Both the position numbers and the translations under genes were made by a program. From NCBI GenBank assembly GCA_948468385.1, contig CAOKHZ010000008.1, positions 1-40,264 on the forward strand: 40,264 bases of DNA, written 5' to 3'. Shown in pieces: positions 1 to 8,834 of the stretch. Within the stretch, counting starts at the first letter, position 1, and every line of letters begins with the position of its first letter. The notes under the pieces were generated by a model. The model was not told the DNA's origin and made no database searches. It was given only the letters and a program-made list of their open reading frames with translations. Source of the stretch: an uncultured Faecalicatena sp. Its GTDB lineage: Bacteria > Bacillota > Clostridia > Lachnospirales > Lachnospiraceae.

Positions 1-2
1 GC

Positions 3-890
3 GGCACGATTCTGGGAACGTCCAGACAGCCGTTCAAGTTGATGCGGGTGCCGGACAAGGATGGTTTGGACAAGGTGGAGGCCATGAAGCATACATACCA
101 CAAGCTGAGTCTGGACTGTCTGGTCATCCTTGGGGGAAACGGGACGCAGAAGACGGCCAACCTGCTTCGCGAGGAGGGGCTTAACGTTATTGGCCTGCCA
201 AAGACGATTGACAATGACTTGTGGGGGACGGAGATGACGTTTGGATTTCAGAGCGCGGTGGACATCGCGACGGACACGATTGACCGTATTCACACGACGG
301 CGACCTCCCACAGCAGGGTGTTTATTATAGAGGTCATGGGTCACAAAGTGGGACATGTCACGCTGCACGCGGGGATAGCCGGTGGTGCGGACATCATCCT
401 CCTGCCGGAGATTCCGTATGACATTGATGCCATCGTGGACATTATTGACAAACGTGACAAGGCCGGCAAGTCGTTCACGATTCTGGCCGTGGCGGAGGGC
501 GCGATTTCCAAGAAGGATGCGAAGCTGTCCAAGAAGGAGTACAAGGCAAAGCAAGAAAAGGACAAGAAGAAATATCCGTCTATTTCTTACAAGCTGGCTG
601 AGGAAATTCAGCAAAAGACCGACAAGGAAGTACGAATTACGGTGCCGGGACATACGCAGCGTGGCGGTTCCCCGTGTCCGTATGACCGCGTATTTTCCAC
701 CAGGGTCGGCGCGAAGGCGGCAGAGATGATCATGAAGGGGCAGTTTGGTTATATGGTGGCGATGCAGGGCGGTGAGACGACGAAGGTTCCTTTGCAGGAG
801 ATTGCCGGCAAGCTGAAATACGTGGATCCGAAGTGCAAGCTGATTAAAGAGGCAAAATTGACCGGAATCAGCTTTGGTACCGCGGATTGA
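3..890 (+). CDS. pfkA: 6-phosphofructokinase, 3' part (5' end beyond window)
   Basis: The reading frame is open from the left edge, so the N terminus is missing; an internal Met lies at 39. The enzyme phosphorylates fructose 6-phosphate in glycolysis, in the cytoplasm. Visible family motifs are GTxLGTSR at the left edge, GGNGTQ (phosphate-donor loop), PKTIDND (catalytic loop with the Asp base), MGHKVGHVT, and GHTQRGGSP near the C terminus. The donor-specificity positions are mixed: Gly in GGNGT is the ATP-type residue at E. coli position 104, while Lys in PKTIDND is the residue typical of PPi-type enzymes at position 124. ATP use is therefore likely but not certain. A Lys-rich insertion (KKDAKLSKKEYKAKQEKDKK) precedes the substrate loop. 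dnaX starts 18 bp downstream, so cotranscription is possible. Confidence 0.93.
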   Translation, partial: GTILGTSRQPFKLMRVPDKDGLDKVEAMKHTYHKLSLDCLVILGGNGTQKTANLLREEGLNVIGLPKTIDNDLWGTEMTFGFQSAVDIATDTIDRIHTTATSHSRVFIIEVMGHKVGHVTLHAGIAGGADIILLPEIPYDIDAIVDIIDKRDKAGKSFTILAVAEGAISKKDAKLSKKEYKAKQEKDKKKYPSISYKLAEEIQQKTDKEVRITVPGHTQRGGSPCPYDRVFSTRVGAKAAEMIMKGQFGYMVAMQGGETTKVPLQEIAGKLKYVDPKCKLIKEAKLTGISFGTAD

Positions 891-908
891 GAAGGGAGGC
901 AATAAGGC

Positions 909-2612
909 GTGTCTTATACGGCGTTATATAGGAAGTTCCGTCCAACCGAGTTTGAGGACGTCAAAGGACAGGAGCACATTATCACGACTTTGCAAAACCA
1001 AATCAAGGCGAACCGTATCGGACATGCGTACTTGTTCTGTGGAACACGCGGGACGGGTAAGACGACCGTGGCGAAGATATTTGCCAAGGCTGTGAACTGC
1101 GAGCATCCAGTCGATGGAAGTCCTTGCGGGGAATGCGCGATGTGCAAATCCATCGCGGCGGGGACTTCCATGAACGTGATTGAGATTGACGCGGCTTCCA
1201 ACAACGGCGTGGACAATGTGCGCGAGATTCGGGAGGAGGTCACGTACCGTCCGACGGAAGGGCGGTACAAGGTATACATTATCGACGAGGTGCACATGCT
1301 CTCCATAGGGGCTTTCAACGCCCTCCTAAAGACGCTTGAGGAGCCGCCGGAGTATGTCATTTTCATTCTGGCGACGACGGAGGTGCACAAGATTCCGGTC
1401 ACCATCTTGTCCAGGTGCCAGCACTACGATTTTCACCGCATCACGATTGAGACGATTACCGGGCGGATGCAGGAGCTTCTTCGCGCGGAAGAGGTCGAGG
1501 CAGAAGAGAAGGCGCTGCGCTACATTGCCAAGGCGGCGGATGGTTCCATGCGTGACGCGTTGAGCCTCCTTGACCAGTGCATCGCCTTTTACCTGGGGCA
1601 GAAGTTGACCTATGAGCATGTGCTTGAGGTGTTGGGGGCGGTGGACACGGACGTGTTCAGCCGCTTGTTGCGCAAGGTTATCGAAAGGAACGTGCCGGAA
1701 GTTTTAGACATCGTGGAGGAATTGGTGATGCAGGGGCGGGAGCTGTCGCAGATGGTGACGGATTTTACATGGTATCTGCGGAACTTGCTTTTGGTACAGA
1801 CTTCTGACAAGATAGAGGACGTTCTGGACGTGTCGGCGGAAAATTTGCGGCAGTTGCAAGAGGAAGCGCGGATGGTGGAGACGGACAGGCTGCTTCGGGA
1901 CATTCGCATTTTTTCCGAGTTGTCGGGAAAGATGAAATATGCGACGCAGAAGCGGGTGGTTTTAGAGGTGGCTTTGATTAAGCTTTGTACTCCGGCCATG
2001 GAAGTGAACCCGGACACGTTGCTAGACCGCTTGCGGGTCGTGGAGGCAGAGTTGGAGAAGGTGAAGGCTGCCGCGGAGCAGGGATTTTTCGCCGGAGGCT
2101 ATACGGACGGAATGCAAGGCGGCTTTGCAGACGGAGCGGTGGTAAATGGCGCGGGCGGTGCAAACGGATTCCTAGGCGGCCCAGGCGGCTTTGCGGGCGG
2201 TGCGAACGGATTTGCAGGCGGTGCGGGGGCTTACGGTGGTGCGAATGGTTTCCAAGGCGGGCGGCAGGCGAGGCCGCAACTTACGGCGGCGGTGCCGGAG
2301 GACGTGGAGAAGGTAGTTAAAAAGTTTCGCGCGATTGCCGACGAGGTGTCGGCGCCGACGAGCAATTATTTGAAGAAGGCTCGTTTGAGCTTGAGCGGGG
2401 AAAACCGGCTGCTGATTGTATTGCCGGACGAGATGAGCTTTTCCATGGTCAATCGGGAGGACCACCTTGACGAGCTTACGTCGGCGATTGAGAATTATAT
2501 TGGAAAAAAGATTGAAATCGAAGTGCGTCAGGTTGAGGAAGGACGGCATTTTGAAGATACATTTGCAGATTTGGAACAATTTATCAATATGGAGATTACG
2601 GTGGAGGATTAA
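909..2612 (+). CDS. dnaX: DNA polymerase III subunit gamma/tau
   Basis: Clamp-loader ATPase that loads the beta sliding clamp and tethers polymerase. It starts at GTG 909, with AGGGAGG about 10 bases upstream. Visible elements: Walker A GTRGTGKTT (about residues 45-53), zinc-binding cysteines 64, 73, 76 and 79, Walker B IIDEVHM (about 124-130), sensor ATTE, and SRC arginine finger (about 168-170). Residues about 393-455 form a Gly/Ala/Asn-rich linker with GGANGF repeats, followed by the tau C-terminal domain. The length of 567 aa fits Clostridia. I saw no convincing A AAA AAG slippery site, so a shorter gamma form is not supported. It sits upstream of ybaB and recR in the conserved DNA replication and repair cluster, with a 44-bp gap to ybaB. 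Confidence 0.97.
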   Translation: MSYTALYRKFRPTEFEDVKGQEHIITTLQNQIKANRIGHAYLFCGTRGTGKTTVAKIFAKAVNCEHPVDGSPCGECAMCKSIAAGTSMNVIEIDAASNNGVDNVREIREEVTYRPTEGRYKVYIIDEVHMLSIGAFNALLKTLEEPPEYVIFILATTEVHKIPVTILSRCQHYDFHRITIETITGRMQELLRAEEVEAEEKALRYIAKAADGSMRDALSLLDQCIAFYLGQKLTYEHVLEVLGAVDTDVFSRLLRKVIERNVPEVLDIVEELVMQGRELSQMVTDFTWYLRNLLLVQTSDKIEDVLDVSAENLRQLQEEARMVETDRLLRDIRIFSELSGKMKYATQKRVVLEVALIKLCTPAMEVNPDTLLDRLRVVEAELEKVKAAAEQGFFAGGYTDGMQGGFADGAVVNGAGGANGFLGGPGGFAGGANGFAGGAGAYGGANGFQGGRQARPQLTAAVPEDVEKVVKKFRAIADEVSAPTSNYLKKARLSLSGENRLLIVLPDEMSFSMVNREDHLDELTSAIENYIGKKIEIEVRQVEEGRHFEDTFADLEQFINMEITVED

Positions 2613-2656
2613 AAAGTATCCGCTTATGTAAACATAGAAGATGGAGGATTAGGAAA

Positions 2657-3007
2657 ATGGCAAAACGTGGAGGTTTTCCGGGCGGCGCGATGCCCGGAAA
2701 TATGGCAAATCTGATGAAACAGGCGCAGCGGATGCAGCGTCAGATGGAAGAGCAAGCAAAGGAGATGGAGACGAAGGAGTTTACCGCGACGGCCGGTGGC
2801 GGCGCGGTGGAAGTGACCATTTCCGGCAAGCGGGAAGTGCTGAAGGTGAAGCTTTCCGAAGAAGCGGTGGATCCGGATGACATTGAAACATTGGAGGATT
2901 TAATCGTGGCGGCGACGAACGAGGCGTTGCGCAAGATAGAGGAAGAGTCCGGGGCGGCGATGTCGAAGCTGACCGGAGGCCTGGGCGGCATGCCGGGGAT
3001 GTTTTAA
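2657..3007 (+). CDS. ybaB: YbaB/EbfC family nucleoid-associated protein
   Basis: Small DNA-binding protein of 116 aa, the usual family length, that forms a homodimeric nucleoid-associated tweezer. The N terminus is [16 protein letters not shown] followed by a Gln/Glu-rich helix. The core contains [16 protein letters not shown] and the C-terminal helix carries [12 protein letters not shown], all characteristic of the family. The end is Gly/Met-rich ([10 protein letters not shown]). The start ATG is preceded by GGAGG. recR begins 2 bases after the stop codon, so the pair is almost certainly translationally coupled. Family knowledge links YbaB and RecR through conserved adjacency, but the precise role of YbaB is still loosely defined. 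Confidence 0.95.
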   Translation: MAKRGGFPGGAMPGNMANLMKQAQRMQRQMEEQAKEMETKEFTATAGGGAVEVTISGKREVLKVKLSEEAVDPDDIETLEDLIVAATNEALRKIEEESGAAMSKLTGGLGGMPGMF

Positions 3008-3009
3008 AA

Positions 3010-3606
3010 ATGGAATATTATAGTAATCAAATCAGCCGTTTGATTGAGGAGTTTTCCCGGCTGCCGGGCATTGGCTCCAAATCAGCCGGGCGGTTGGCTT
3101 TTCATGTCATCAACATGCCGAAAGAACAAGTGGAGGCCTTGGCAAAGACGCTGGTGGAGGCGCGTAATAACGTGTGTTATTGTCAGCAGTGCTGCACGCT
3201 GACCGACCAGGAAATCTGCCCTATCTGCAAGAACCCGGATCGCGACCAGAAGACCATCATGGTAGTGGAGACTCCCCGCGATTTGGCGGCATATGAAAAA
3301 ACGGGAAAATATTATGGCACCTATCATGTCCTTCATGGCGCGATTTCCCCGATGCTTGGCATCGGACCAGGTGACATTCGTCTGAAGGAGTTGATGGAGC
3401 GGCTTGAGGGGGATATTGAGGAAGTGATTATCGCGACCAATTCGAGCCTCGAGGGCGAGACGACGGCGATGTATATTAGCAAGCTGATTAAGCCGGTCGG
3501 CATCAAGGTGAGCCGCATCGCCAGCGGTGTTCCAGTAGGCGGCGATTTGGAGTATATTGACGAGGTGACGCTTTTGCGGGCGTTGGAAGGGCGCACGCTG
3601 CTGTAA
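3010..3606 (+). CDS. recR: Recombination mediator RecR
   Basis: RecR works with RecO/RecF to load RecA on gapped DNA. The 198-aa length is standard. The N-terminal helix-hairpin-helix reads [15 protein letters not shown] (about residues 18-32). A zinc-binding segment has cysteines at 56, 58, 61/62, 70 and 73, including CPIC. A Toprim domain follows, from about residue 81 ([14 protein letters not shown]) to about 175, with the Walker-like [15 protein letters not shown] near the end. The start codon follows the ybaB stop by 2 bases, and the ribosome-binding sequence GGGGATG lies inside the ybaB end. No clear terminator was seen between recR and the LacI-type gene. Confidence 0.97.
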   Translation: MEYYSNQISRLIEEFSRLPGIGSKSAGRLAFHVINMPKEQVEALAKTLVEARNNVCYCQQCCTLTDQEICPICKNPDRDQKTIMVVETPRDLAAYEKTGKYYGTYHVLHGAISPMLGIGPGDIRLKELMERLEGDIEEVIIATNSSLEGETTAMYISKLIKPVGIKVSRIASGVPVGGDLEYIDEVTLLRALEGRTLL

Positions 3607-3711
3607 AGTGAATGTGGGGCGGCGCACGCCAACGGAAGCGGGCGCAAAAGCCATTAGCGTGAGGTTGCCGGAATGCGGATGGAACCAAGAGTAAACGAGG
3701 TAGGATGAGAA

Positions 3712-4800
3712 ATGGATAAGAAAAAGGCGACGTCGTCAGACGTGGCGAAGCGGGCGGGAGTTTCGCAGGCGACCGTGTCCATGGTGCTGAACAAGAAATA
3801 TAACGTGTCTTTTTCCAAGGACGTGATTGCACGGGTGGAGACGGCAGCGTTGGAACTCGGTTATGAACTGCCGAAGCGCAGGCGCAAGCGAGAGGGACGT
3901 CGCGAAAAGCTGTTGGTCGTATTTTGCCCGAACCTTACCAACCCGTATTACGTGATGCTTCTACAAGGCATTGAATCACGTGCGACGGAGCAGGGGTACG
4001 GGCTTTTTGTTTGCAACACGCAGCGCAGCCTGGAGCTGGAGGAGCGTTATTTGAAAATGTTGCCGTCCTTGAACCCGCAGGGAGTGGTTTACACTTGCAA
4101 CCCGAGCCGTAATTTTCTGTCCATGCTGGAGGAGATTTCCCGCACGATACCGATTGCCGTCATCAATAACCAGAATGAAAAGCTGGACGTGGACGCGGTG
4201 GAATTGGACAATTCCAAGCTGGGGCGCATCATGGCCAGGCATTTGCTGGAACTTGGGCATAAAAAGGTGGCTTACATTTGTCCACCGCTGACGGCGAGGC
4301 AAAAACAACGTTCGAAGCGCGTGGAGGGATTTTTGGCGGAATTTAAAGAGGCGGGATTTGACGGAAACGTGATCATCAAGGCGGCAAACGAAGCGATAGA
4401 CAGGGACGTGCCGGGGATTGATTCAGAGTACCGGATTGGGTATGATTTAACAAAGGAACTGATGCGGGAACATCGTGACCTGACGGCAATCGTAGGCTTG
4501 AACGACATGATTGCCTTTGGCATTCTGGACGCGCTTTACGAGGAACGCTACAAGGTGCCGGGAGACATTTCCGTCATGGGGTGTGACAACACGCTGTTTG
4601 CCAAGATGCGCAAGGTGTCGCTGACCACGGTGGAGCATTTCGTGATTTATAAAGGGCGGGATGCCTGCGACATCATCATGAAGAAGATAAAGACGAAGAA
4701 CCAAAGGTATGCCGACTTGGAGCCGGTCAGCATTTACCATGTGGAGTACGAGCCGAGAATTGTTGCAAGGGGGACGACAGGGTATCCGAAGGTGAAGTAG
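3712..4800 (+). CDS. LacI-family transcriptional regulator
   Basis: A one-component repressor of 362 aa. The N-terminal helix-turn-helix is DVAKRAGVSQATVSMVLN (about residues 9-26), followed by a basic hinge (KRRRKREGRREK) and a periplasmic-binding-protein-like sensor domain starting LLVVFCPNLTNPYYVMLLQGIE. Conserved ligand-domain features include HLLELGHKKVAYI and the GLNDMIAFGILDAL / PGDISVMGCDNT region. The ligand is not identifiable; sugars are the usual effectors. The start has GAGGTAGG upstream. The nearest downstream gene is an AAA-ATPase/nuclease 19 bp away on the same strand, but no metabolic target operon is adjacent, so its regulon cannot be read from context. Confidence 0.9.
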   Translation: MDKKKATSSDVAKRAGVSQATVSMVLNKKYNVSFSKDVIARVETAALELGYELPKRRRKREGRREKLLVVFCPNLTNPYYVMLLQGIESRATEQGYGLFVCNTQRSLELEERYLKMLPSLNPQGVVYTCNPSRNFLSMLEEISRTIPIAVINNQNEKLDVDAVELDNSKLGRIMARHLLELGHKKVAYICPPLTARQKQRSKRVEGFLAEFKEAGFDGNVIIKAANEAIDRDVPGIDSEYRIGYDLTKELMREHRDLTAIVGLNDMIAFGILDALYEERYKVPGDISVMGCDNTLFAKMRKVSLTTVEHFVIYKGRDACDIIMKKIKTKNQRYADLEPVSIYHVEYEPRIVARGTTGYPKVK

Positions 4801-4819
4801 GAAGGAGCGTGTTGGATTT

Positions 4820-6547
4820 ATGCCCGCAAAAATATCAATTGGGAATCAAAGCTTTGAATATGCAAGGCAAAGGAAGGTCTTTTATATTGATAAGACGAAT
4901 TTTATCAAGGAATGGTGGGAATGTGAAGACGTGGTCACCTTGATTACCCGTCCGCGCCGTTTCGGCAAGACGTTGAATTTAAGTATGATGAATTGTTTCT
5001 TTTCCACGACGTTCTCCCAAAGAGGGGATTTGTTCGAGGGACTTTCCATTTGGAACGAGGAAGAATATCGGAAGATGCAGGGAACGTGGCCGGTTATCTC
5101 TTTAAGCTTCGCGGGCGTGAAAGCCAATTATTTTCAAGGTGCCATAAACGGCATCGTGAAGGCCATCGCGAATACCTATGAAGCGCACAAATACTTGAAG
5201 AAGAGCGATGCCCTTAGTGCGGAAGAAAAGAAAGACTATGACGCGTTCCAGAATTATGTAAACAAGTCTTCTCCAGATAAAAGAATTGACATTCAGTTTG
5301 TAACGTTGGCATTAAATCAATTATCCATGTATTTGAAACGCTATTATGGTAAGAAAGTCCTCATTTTCATGGACGAATATGACACGCCGTTACAAGAGGC
5401 ATATGTGTACGGTTATTGGAGGGAAATGGTGGAGTTTATCCGTGAACTGTTCAATAACACGTTCAAGACGAACGAGTATTTATATCGCGCCATGTTGACC
5501 GGCATTACCCGCGTGAACAAGGAGTCCATCTTTTCGGATTTGAACAACCTGGAAGTCGTGACCACGACCTCGGAAAAATATTGTACGGCTTTCGGTTTTA
5601 CGGAGGAAGAGGTGTTTCAGGCCTTGGACGAGCGCGGGCTTTCGGATGAAAAGGAAAACGTGAAGTTCTGGTATGACGGATTTATTTTTGGGGGGCACAA
5701 GGATATTTATAATCCATGGTCGATTACGAAATATTTAGACTCGAAAAAATATGGGGCATATTGGGCCGACACCAGTTCCAATGCATTGGTTTCCAAATTG
5801 TTTAAGCAAGGAGATGCGGAACTGAAAATGCAGTTGGAAGACCTTCTTGAGGGAAAGACCCTGGAAGTGATTTTTGATGAACAAATCATTTTTGAACAAT
5901 TGGAGGATACGCCCGGAGCCGTCTTTAGCCTCCTCATGGCAAGTGGTTATTTGAAGCCGGTAAGCATGCAGTACCTGATGGATTCCGGCGAATCCAGGTA
6001 TCAATTGAAGATTACGAACAATGAAACGCTGTTTATGTTTCGAAAGATGGTTTCTGGTTGGTTCTCGGCAAACCTCTCTTCCTATGGCAATTTCAAGAAA
6101 GCTTTGGTGCAAGGGGATTTGAAATACATGAACCGCTTCATGAATGACGTGGCGAAGGTGATGTTTAGTTCATTTGATTCGGGGAACAAACCGTCGGAGG
6201 CGGCGGAGCCGGAACGCTTTTACCATGGATTTGTTTTAGGTTTGATTGTGGACTTGGCGGGAAAATACCATGTCCGTTCCAATCGGGAGAGTGGTTTTGG
6301 ACGGTATGACGTTATCATGGAACCCAAAGACCCTTCCGATGATGCCATCATCATGGAATTCAAGGTTCATGACGAGGATGACGAGGCTTCGTTGGAGGAC
6401 ACGGTGGCGAGCGCGCTTAGGCAGATTGAGGAAAAAAAGTATGACACGGAATTGCTTGAAAGGAACGTTCCAAAGGAGAAGATTCGGCATTATGGGTTCG
6501 CGTTCCAAGGGAAACTGGTTTTGATTGGGCAAAAGAACGAAAAGTAG
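4820..6547 (+). CDS. AAA-ATPase-like / PD-(D/E)XK nuclease-like protein (copy 1)
   Basis: 575 aa, built as in the AAA-ATPase-like family (PF09820) with a C-terminal DUF1703 nuclease-like domain (PF08011). Family names come from memory. Residues 44-51 are the P-loop variant RPRRFGKT. VLIFMDEYD (about 180-188) is the Walker B. LTGITRVNKESIFSDLNN and WYDGFIFG..DIYNPWSI are signature blocks. Near the C terminus FGRYDVIMEP followed by IIMEFK gives the spaced Asp and ExK of a PD-(D/E)XK fold. The physiological role is unknown; nuclease or defence-type activity is only inferred. It closely resembles the gene at 20347-22047, and a more distant copy starts about 500 bp away on the opposite strand. The start has GAAGGAG about 12 bases upstream. 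Confidence 0.88.
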   Translation: MPAKISIGNQSFEYARQRKVFYIDKTNFIKEWWECEDVVTLITRPRRFGKTLNLSMMNCFFSTTFSQRGDLFEGLSIWNEEEYRKMQGTWPVISLSFAGVKANYFQGAINGIVKAIANTYEAHKYLKKSDALSAEEKKDYDAFQNYVNKSSPDKRIDIQFVTLALNQLSMYLKRYYGKKVLIFMDEYDTPLQEAYVYGYWREMVEFIRELFNNTFKTNEYLYRAMLTGITRVNKESIFSDLNNLEVVTTTSEKYCTAFGFTEEEVFQALDERGLSDEKENVKFWYDGFIFGGHKDIYNPWSITKYLDSKKYGAYWADTSSNALVSKLFKQGDAELKMQLEDLLEGKTLEVIFDEQIIFEQLEDTPGAVFSLLMASGYLKPVSMQYLMDSGESRYQLKITNNETLFMFRKMVSGWFSANLSSYGNFKKALVQGDLKYMNRFMNDVAKVMFSSFDSGNKPSEAAEPERFYHGFVLGLIVDLAGKYHVRSNRESGFGRYDVIMEPKDPSDDAIIMEFKVHDEDDEASLEDTVASALRQIEEKKYDTELLERNVPKEKIRHYGFAFQGKLVLIGQKNEK

Positions 6548-6560
6548 AAGGATTTTTAGT

Positions 6561-6994
6561 TAGTCGTTACGGTCAGCGGATGTGTGGGAGCGGTATCTGT
6601 CTCAAAGTTTACTTATACCATTAATCCAAATAGTCCTGATTGGATTGATGATGCGGGTTAATGTGTTGATAGTTCAGGAACGGCAATAATCCAACGTCAC
6701 AGCATGGTAGAGAGTGGAGCGAGTGTTCCTGCACGCGTGACATACGCAGGGAATGTAGAGGATACGTTGCTTCATTATCCAGTGGGAATCTCTTCCGAGG
6801 TGAGGGTAGGCGGAAATGTTGTCAGAGTGTGTGCGTGTTTTTGTGCCATATTTGTAGTAGTGCAGATTGTGAGTATTGCTTTAACGCAAATTAGTTTTTA
6901 CAATATGAGTTCGCAGGTTGGTGAATTGTTAGAAAGGATAAGGAAAATGGAAAGGGACGGGGCATGCGTTATCGTTACATGGCCGTCCCTTTGA
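6561..6994 (+). pseudogene. Decayed reading frame with one in-frame stop, function unknown
   Basis: One frame stays open from about 6560 to 6994 except for a single TAA at 6659-6661. The intact tail from Met 6704 would be 96 aa with one strongly hydrophobic stretch (CAFCAIFVVV-like, about residues 42-65) and a short charged helix. No ribosome-binding site precedes 6704. I do not recognise the protein; the part before the stop (KFTYTINPNSPDW) looks like an extracellular segment. The end of the frame overlaps the hairpin at 6951-6992. It could be a gene remnant or chance open frame, and the call is weak. Confidence 0.25.
6951..6992. terminator. Hairpin with 10-bp perfect stem
   Basis: AAAGGGACGG at 6951-6960 pairs exactly with CCGTCCCTTT at 6983-6992. 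It lies between the 3' ends of the converging frames and could act on either strand. The tail is only moderately U-rich. Confidence 0.5.
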
Positions 6995-7010
6995 AATTGT
7001 GTTCATTTTC

Positions 7011-7038
7011 CTGGCCAATTGACACGTGTGTTGGCCGG
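7011..7038 (-). terminator. Hairpin after the minus-strand AAA-ATPase gene
   Basis: CTGGCCAA at 7011-7018 pairs with TTGGCCGG at 7031-7038 (one G-T pair), with CACGTG in the loop. It lies 17 bp past the stop codon of the 7055-8629 gene, but the tract after it on that strand is weakly U-rich. Confidence 0.4.
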
Positions 7039-7054
7039 GACTAAAAAATAACGA

Positions 7055-8629
7055 TTATTTTTCGATTCTTTCAATAATGCACTGGTGTGGCTTGTTCTTG
7101 TCATCCTTGTCATAATTCACGCCGACCAATAAAATCTCACCGGAATAACCTTCGAGTGCTTGTGTGTATTGCCGGTCATGAATCTGCTGTATGGCGGCGC
7201 GGGCGGATTTGTCGTACTTTAATTCAACCACGAGCGCGGGCTTGCCACTAGAAGGCAGAGGCAGAAAGACGACGTCCGCGAAGCCGCGTCCTGCTGGGAG
7301 CTCCCGGATCATTTTGTAATCTGTCCTTGCGCTATAATATGCAAGACTGATGGCGCAGCTAAGAGAGTTTTCATCGTTGTATGTCAGAATGGAAGCCACT
7401 TCCATATGTGCCTGGTCAAGTCCTTCGGCGACACTTTTCTCATCGAGGCGGAGCGTGTTCTCAAGAAGCCGTTTGGATGCGTTGAGTACGCGCATGACCT
7501 CCGTCCATCCCCCGACGCTCATGGCGTTTTCGAACTCCTCGATGATTTCTTTGTTCGGAATAAATGCCTCTTTAGCCTTAGAGTCATATCCGAGATAACC
7601 CAGGTGAATCAATAGCGTCAGGATATCGTCCTTTGTTTGAAAATTACGCATGTCATTTTGGAAACTGCGCGTGTTGACCTTGACATGATTGCCGCCAAGC
7701 ATTTGCACGATGTCTGCGCGAAGGCCGTCAAAATCCATGTCCATGTAGATTTTTAGTGCCTCGTAAGTTTCCGTTGAGGTCCAGTAATTTGAAAAGTCAT
7801 GGCATCTCATGGCCGCCACGACGGACCTTGGATTGTAAACGTGTTGAAACCGTCGGAACATATATCCGTCATACCAGTTGCTTGTTTCTGCAAAGTCCAT
7901 GTCGAATTGGTCGCATAATTCCTTTACCTCGTATTCCGTAAAGCCGGTATATTCCTCAAATACATCCTGGTTCGTCATCGAATATTCCCAAAACATGTTC
8001 AACGCCGAATGCAACCCATATTTCTTCACGGGAAGGATGCCCGTCATATAGGCGAGGGCTACGAAAGGCTGGTCTTTTAAGAGGTTGCGCAAAAAGTCAA
8101 GGTATTGTTTTTGCAGTTTTTCGGACTCTTGGCGTTCCCGTATCACGCAGTCCCACTCGTCAATCAGGAAAATAAATTTTTTCTTTGTTTTTGCATAGAT
8201 TTGCCTCAATATGGTAACGAGGTGTGTTTCTTGTTCCGACAACAATTCACCATATGTTTCATAAAGCTCTTTGACAACTTGCTGCTCCAGGTATTCCGTC
8301 AACTCCTGCTTTTTGGATTCAATCAAAAAATGTTGCATGTTGAGGAAAATCACGTCGTATTGATTTAAATTTTCCTCGAAAGCCGAATCACTCTCTATTT
8401 TCAATCCGGCAAACAAGCTTCTGGAATCATAGCCGCGGCCATAATAAGCGGCAAGCATTTTCAATGTCATGGATTTTCCGAAACGGCGTGGCCTGCTGAC
8501 ACAGACAAATTTTTCTTCTGTATTGAGAAGTTCATTTGTGCATGCAATCAGTCCGGTCTTGTCCACGTAAATTTTAGAATGGATGGATTCCTCGAAGCCT
8601 TCATTTCCCGGATTTAAATAAATTCCCAT
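7055..8629 (-). CDS. AAA-ATPase-like / PD-(D/E)XK nuclease-like protein (copy 2, divergent)
   Basis: 524 aa of the same two-domain architecture as copy 1 but clearly from a different subgroup. The N terminus NPGNEGF..KIYVDKTGLI is the classic family opening. The P-loop SRPRRFGKS is at about 45-53, FLIDEWD forms the Walker B, MTGILPVKKYG replaces the LTGITRV block, and WYDGYMFRR..VYNPRSV follows. The C-terminal nuclease-like part shows GRGFADVVFLP followed by LVVELKYD, the expected Asp and ExK. GGGAGG lies 6 bases before the ATG, so the start is secure. It is convergent with the decayed stretch at 6561-6994. Function is unproven; ATP binding and nuclease fold are inferred from motifs only. Confidence 0.87.
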   Translation of the reverse strand: MGIYLNPGNEGFEESIHSKIYVDKTGLIACTNELLNTEEKFVCVSRPRRFGKSMTLKMLAAYYGRGYDSRSLFAGLKIESDSAFEENLNQYDVIFLNMQHFLIESKKQELTEYLEQQVVKELYETYGELLSEQETHLVTILRQIYAKTKKKFIFLIDEWDCVIRERQESEKLQKQYLDFLRNLLKDQPFVALAYMTGILPVKKYGLHSALNMFWEYSMTNQDVFEEYTGFTEYEVKELCDQFDMDFAETSNWYDGYMFRRFQHVYNPRSVVAAMRCHDFSNYWTSTETYEALKIYMDMDFDGLRADIVQMLGGNHVKVNTRSFQNDMRNFQTKDDILTLLIHLGYLGYDSKAKEAFIPNKEIIEEFENAMSVGGWTEVMRVLNASKRLLENTLRLDEKSVAEGLDQAHMEVASILTYNDENSLSCAISLAYYSARTDYKMIRELPAGRGFADVVFLPLPSSGKPALVVELKYDKSARAAIQQIHDRQYTQALEGYSGEILLVGVNYDKDDKNKPHQCIIERIEK

Positions 8630-8799
8630 AAAGCACCTCCCATGTGTATGTGTTCATGCATCGCCCTATTTCTGCGAGTAACGAGCCAAGTGGCTGTCTG
8701 CAATGGGTCTTTGGCTATGCGTTGGCTTGGTTTTCGATATCCTTATTGTATCGGTTTTGGAGGAGGATGTCTAGTGGGATGCAGGCATAATTTTTAGAA

Positions 8800-8825
8800 G
8801 GCGCATGTTCTTCATTCCATGCGCC
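8800..8825 (-). terminator. Hairpin at the end of the sugar-transport operon
   Basis: GGCGCATG (8800-8807) pairs perfectly with CATGCGCC (8818-8825), about 10 bases after the TGA of the last permease gene. The minus-strand tail is not a clean U-run, so it may stabilise the mRNA end rather than terminate strongly. Confidence 0.5.
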
Positions 8826-8834
8826 CCTTGTTTT

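Noticed and set aside
2310-2330. Possible programmed frameshift at TTAAAAAG in dnaX
   Set aside because: The in-frame codons are GTT AAA AAG, which do not form an X XXY YYZ heptamer, and a -1 shift would not pair.
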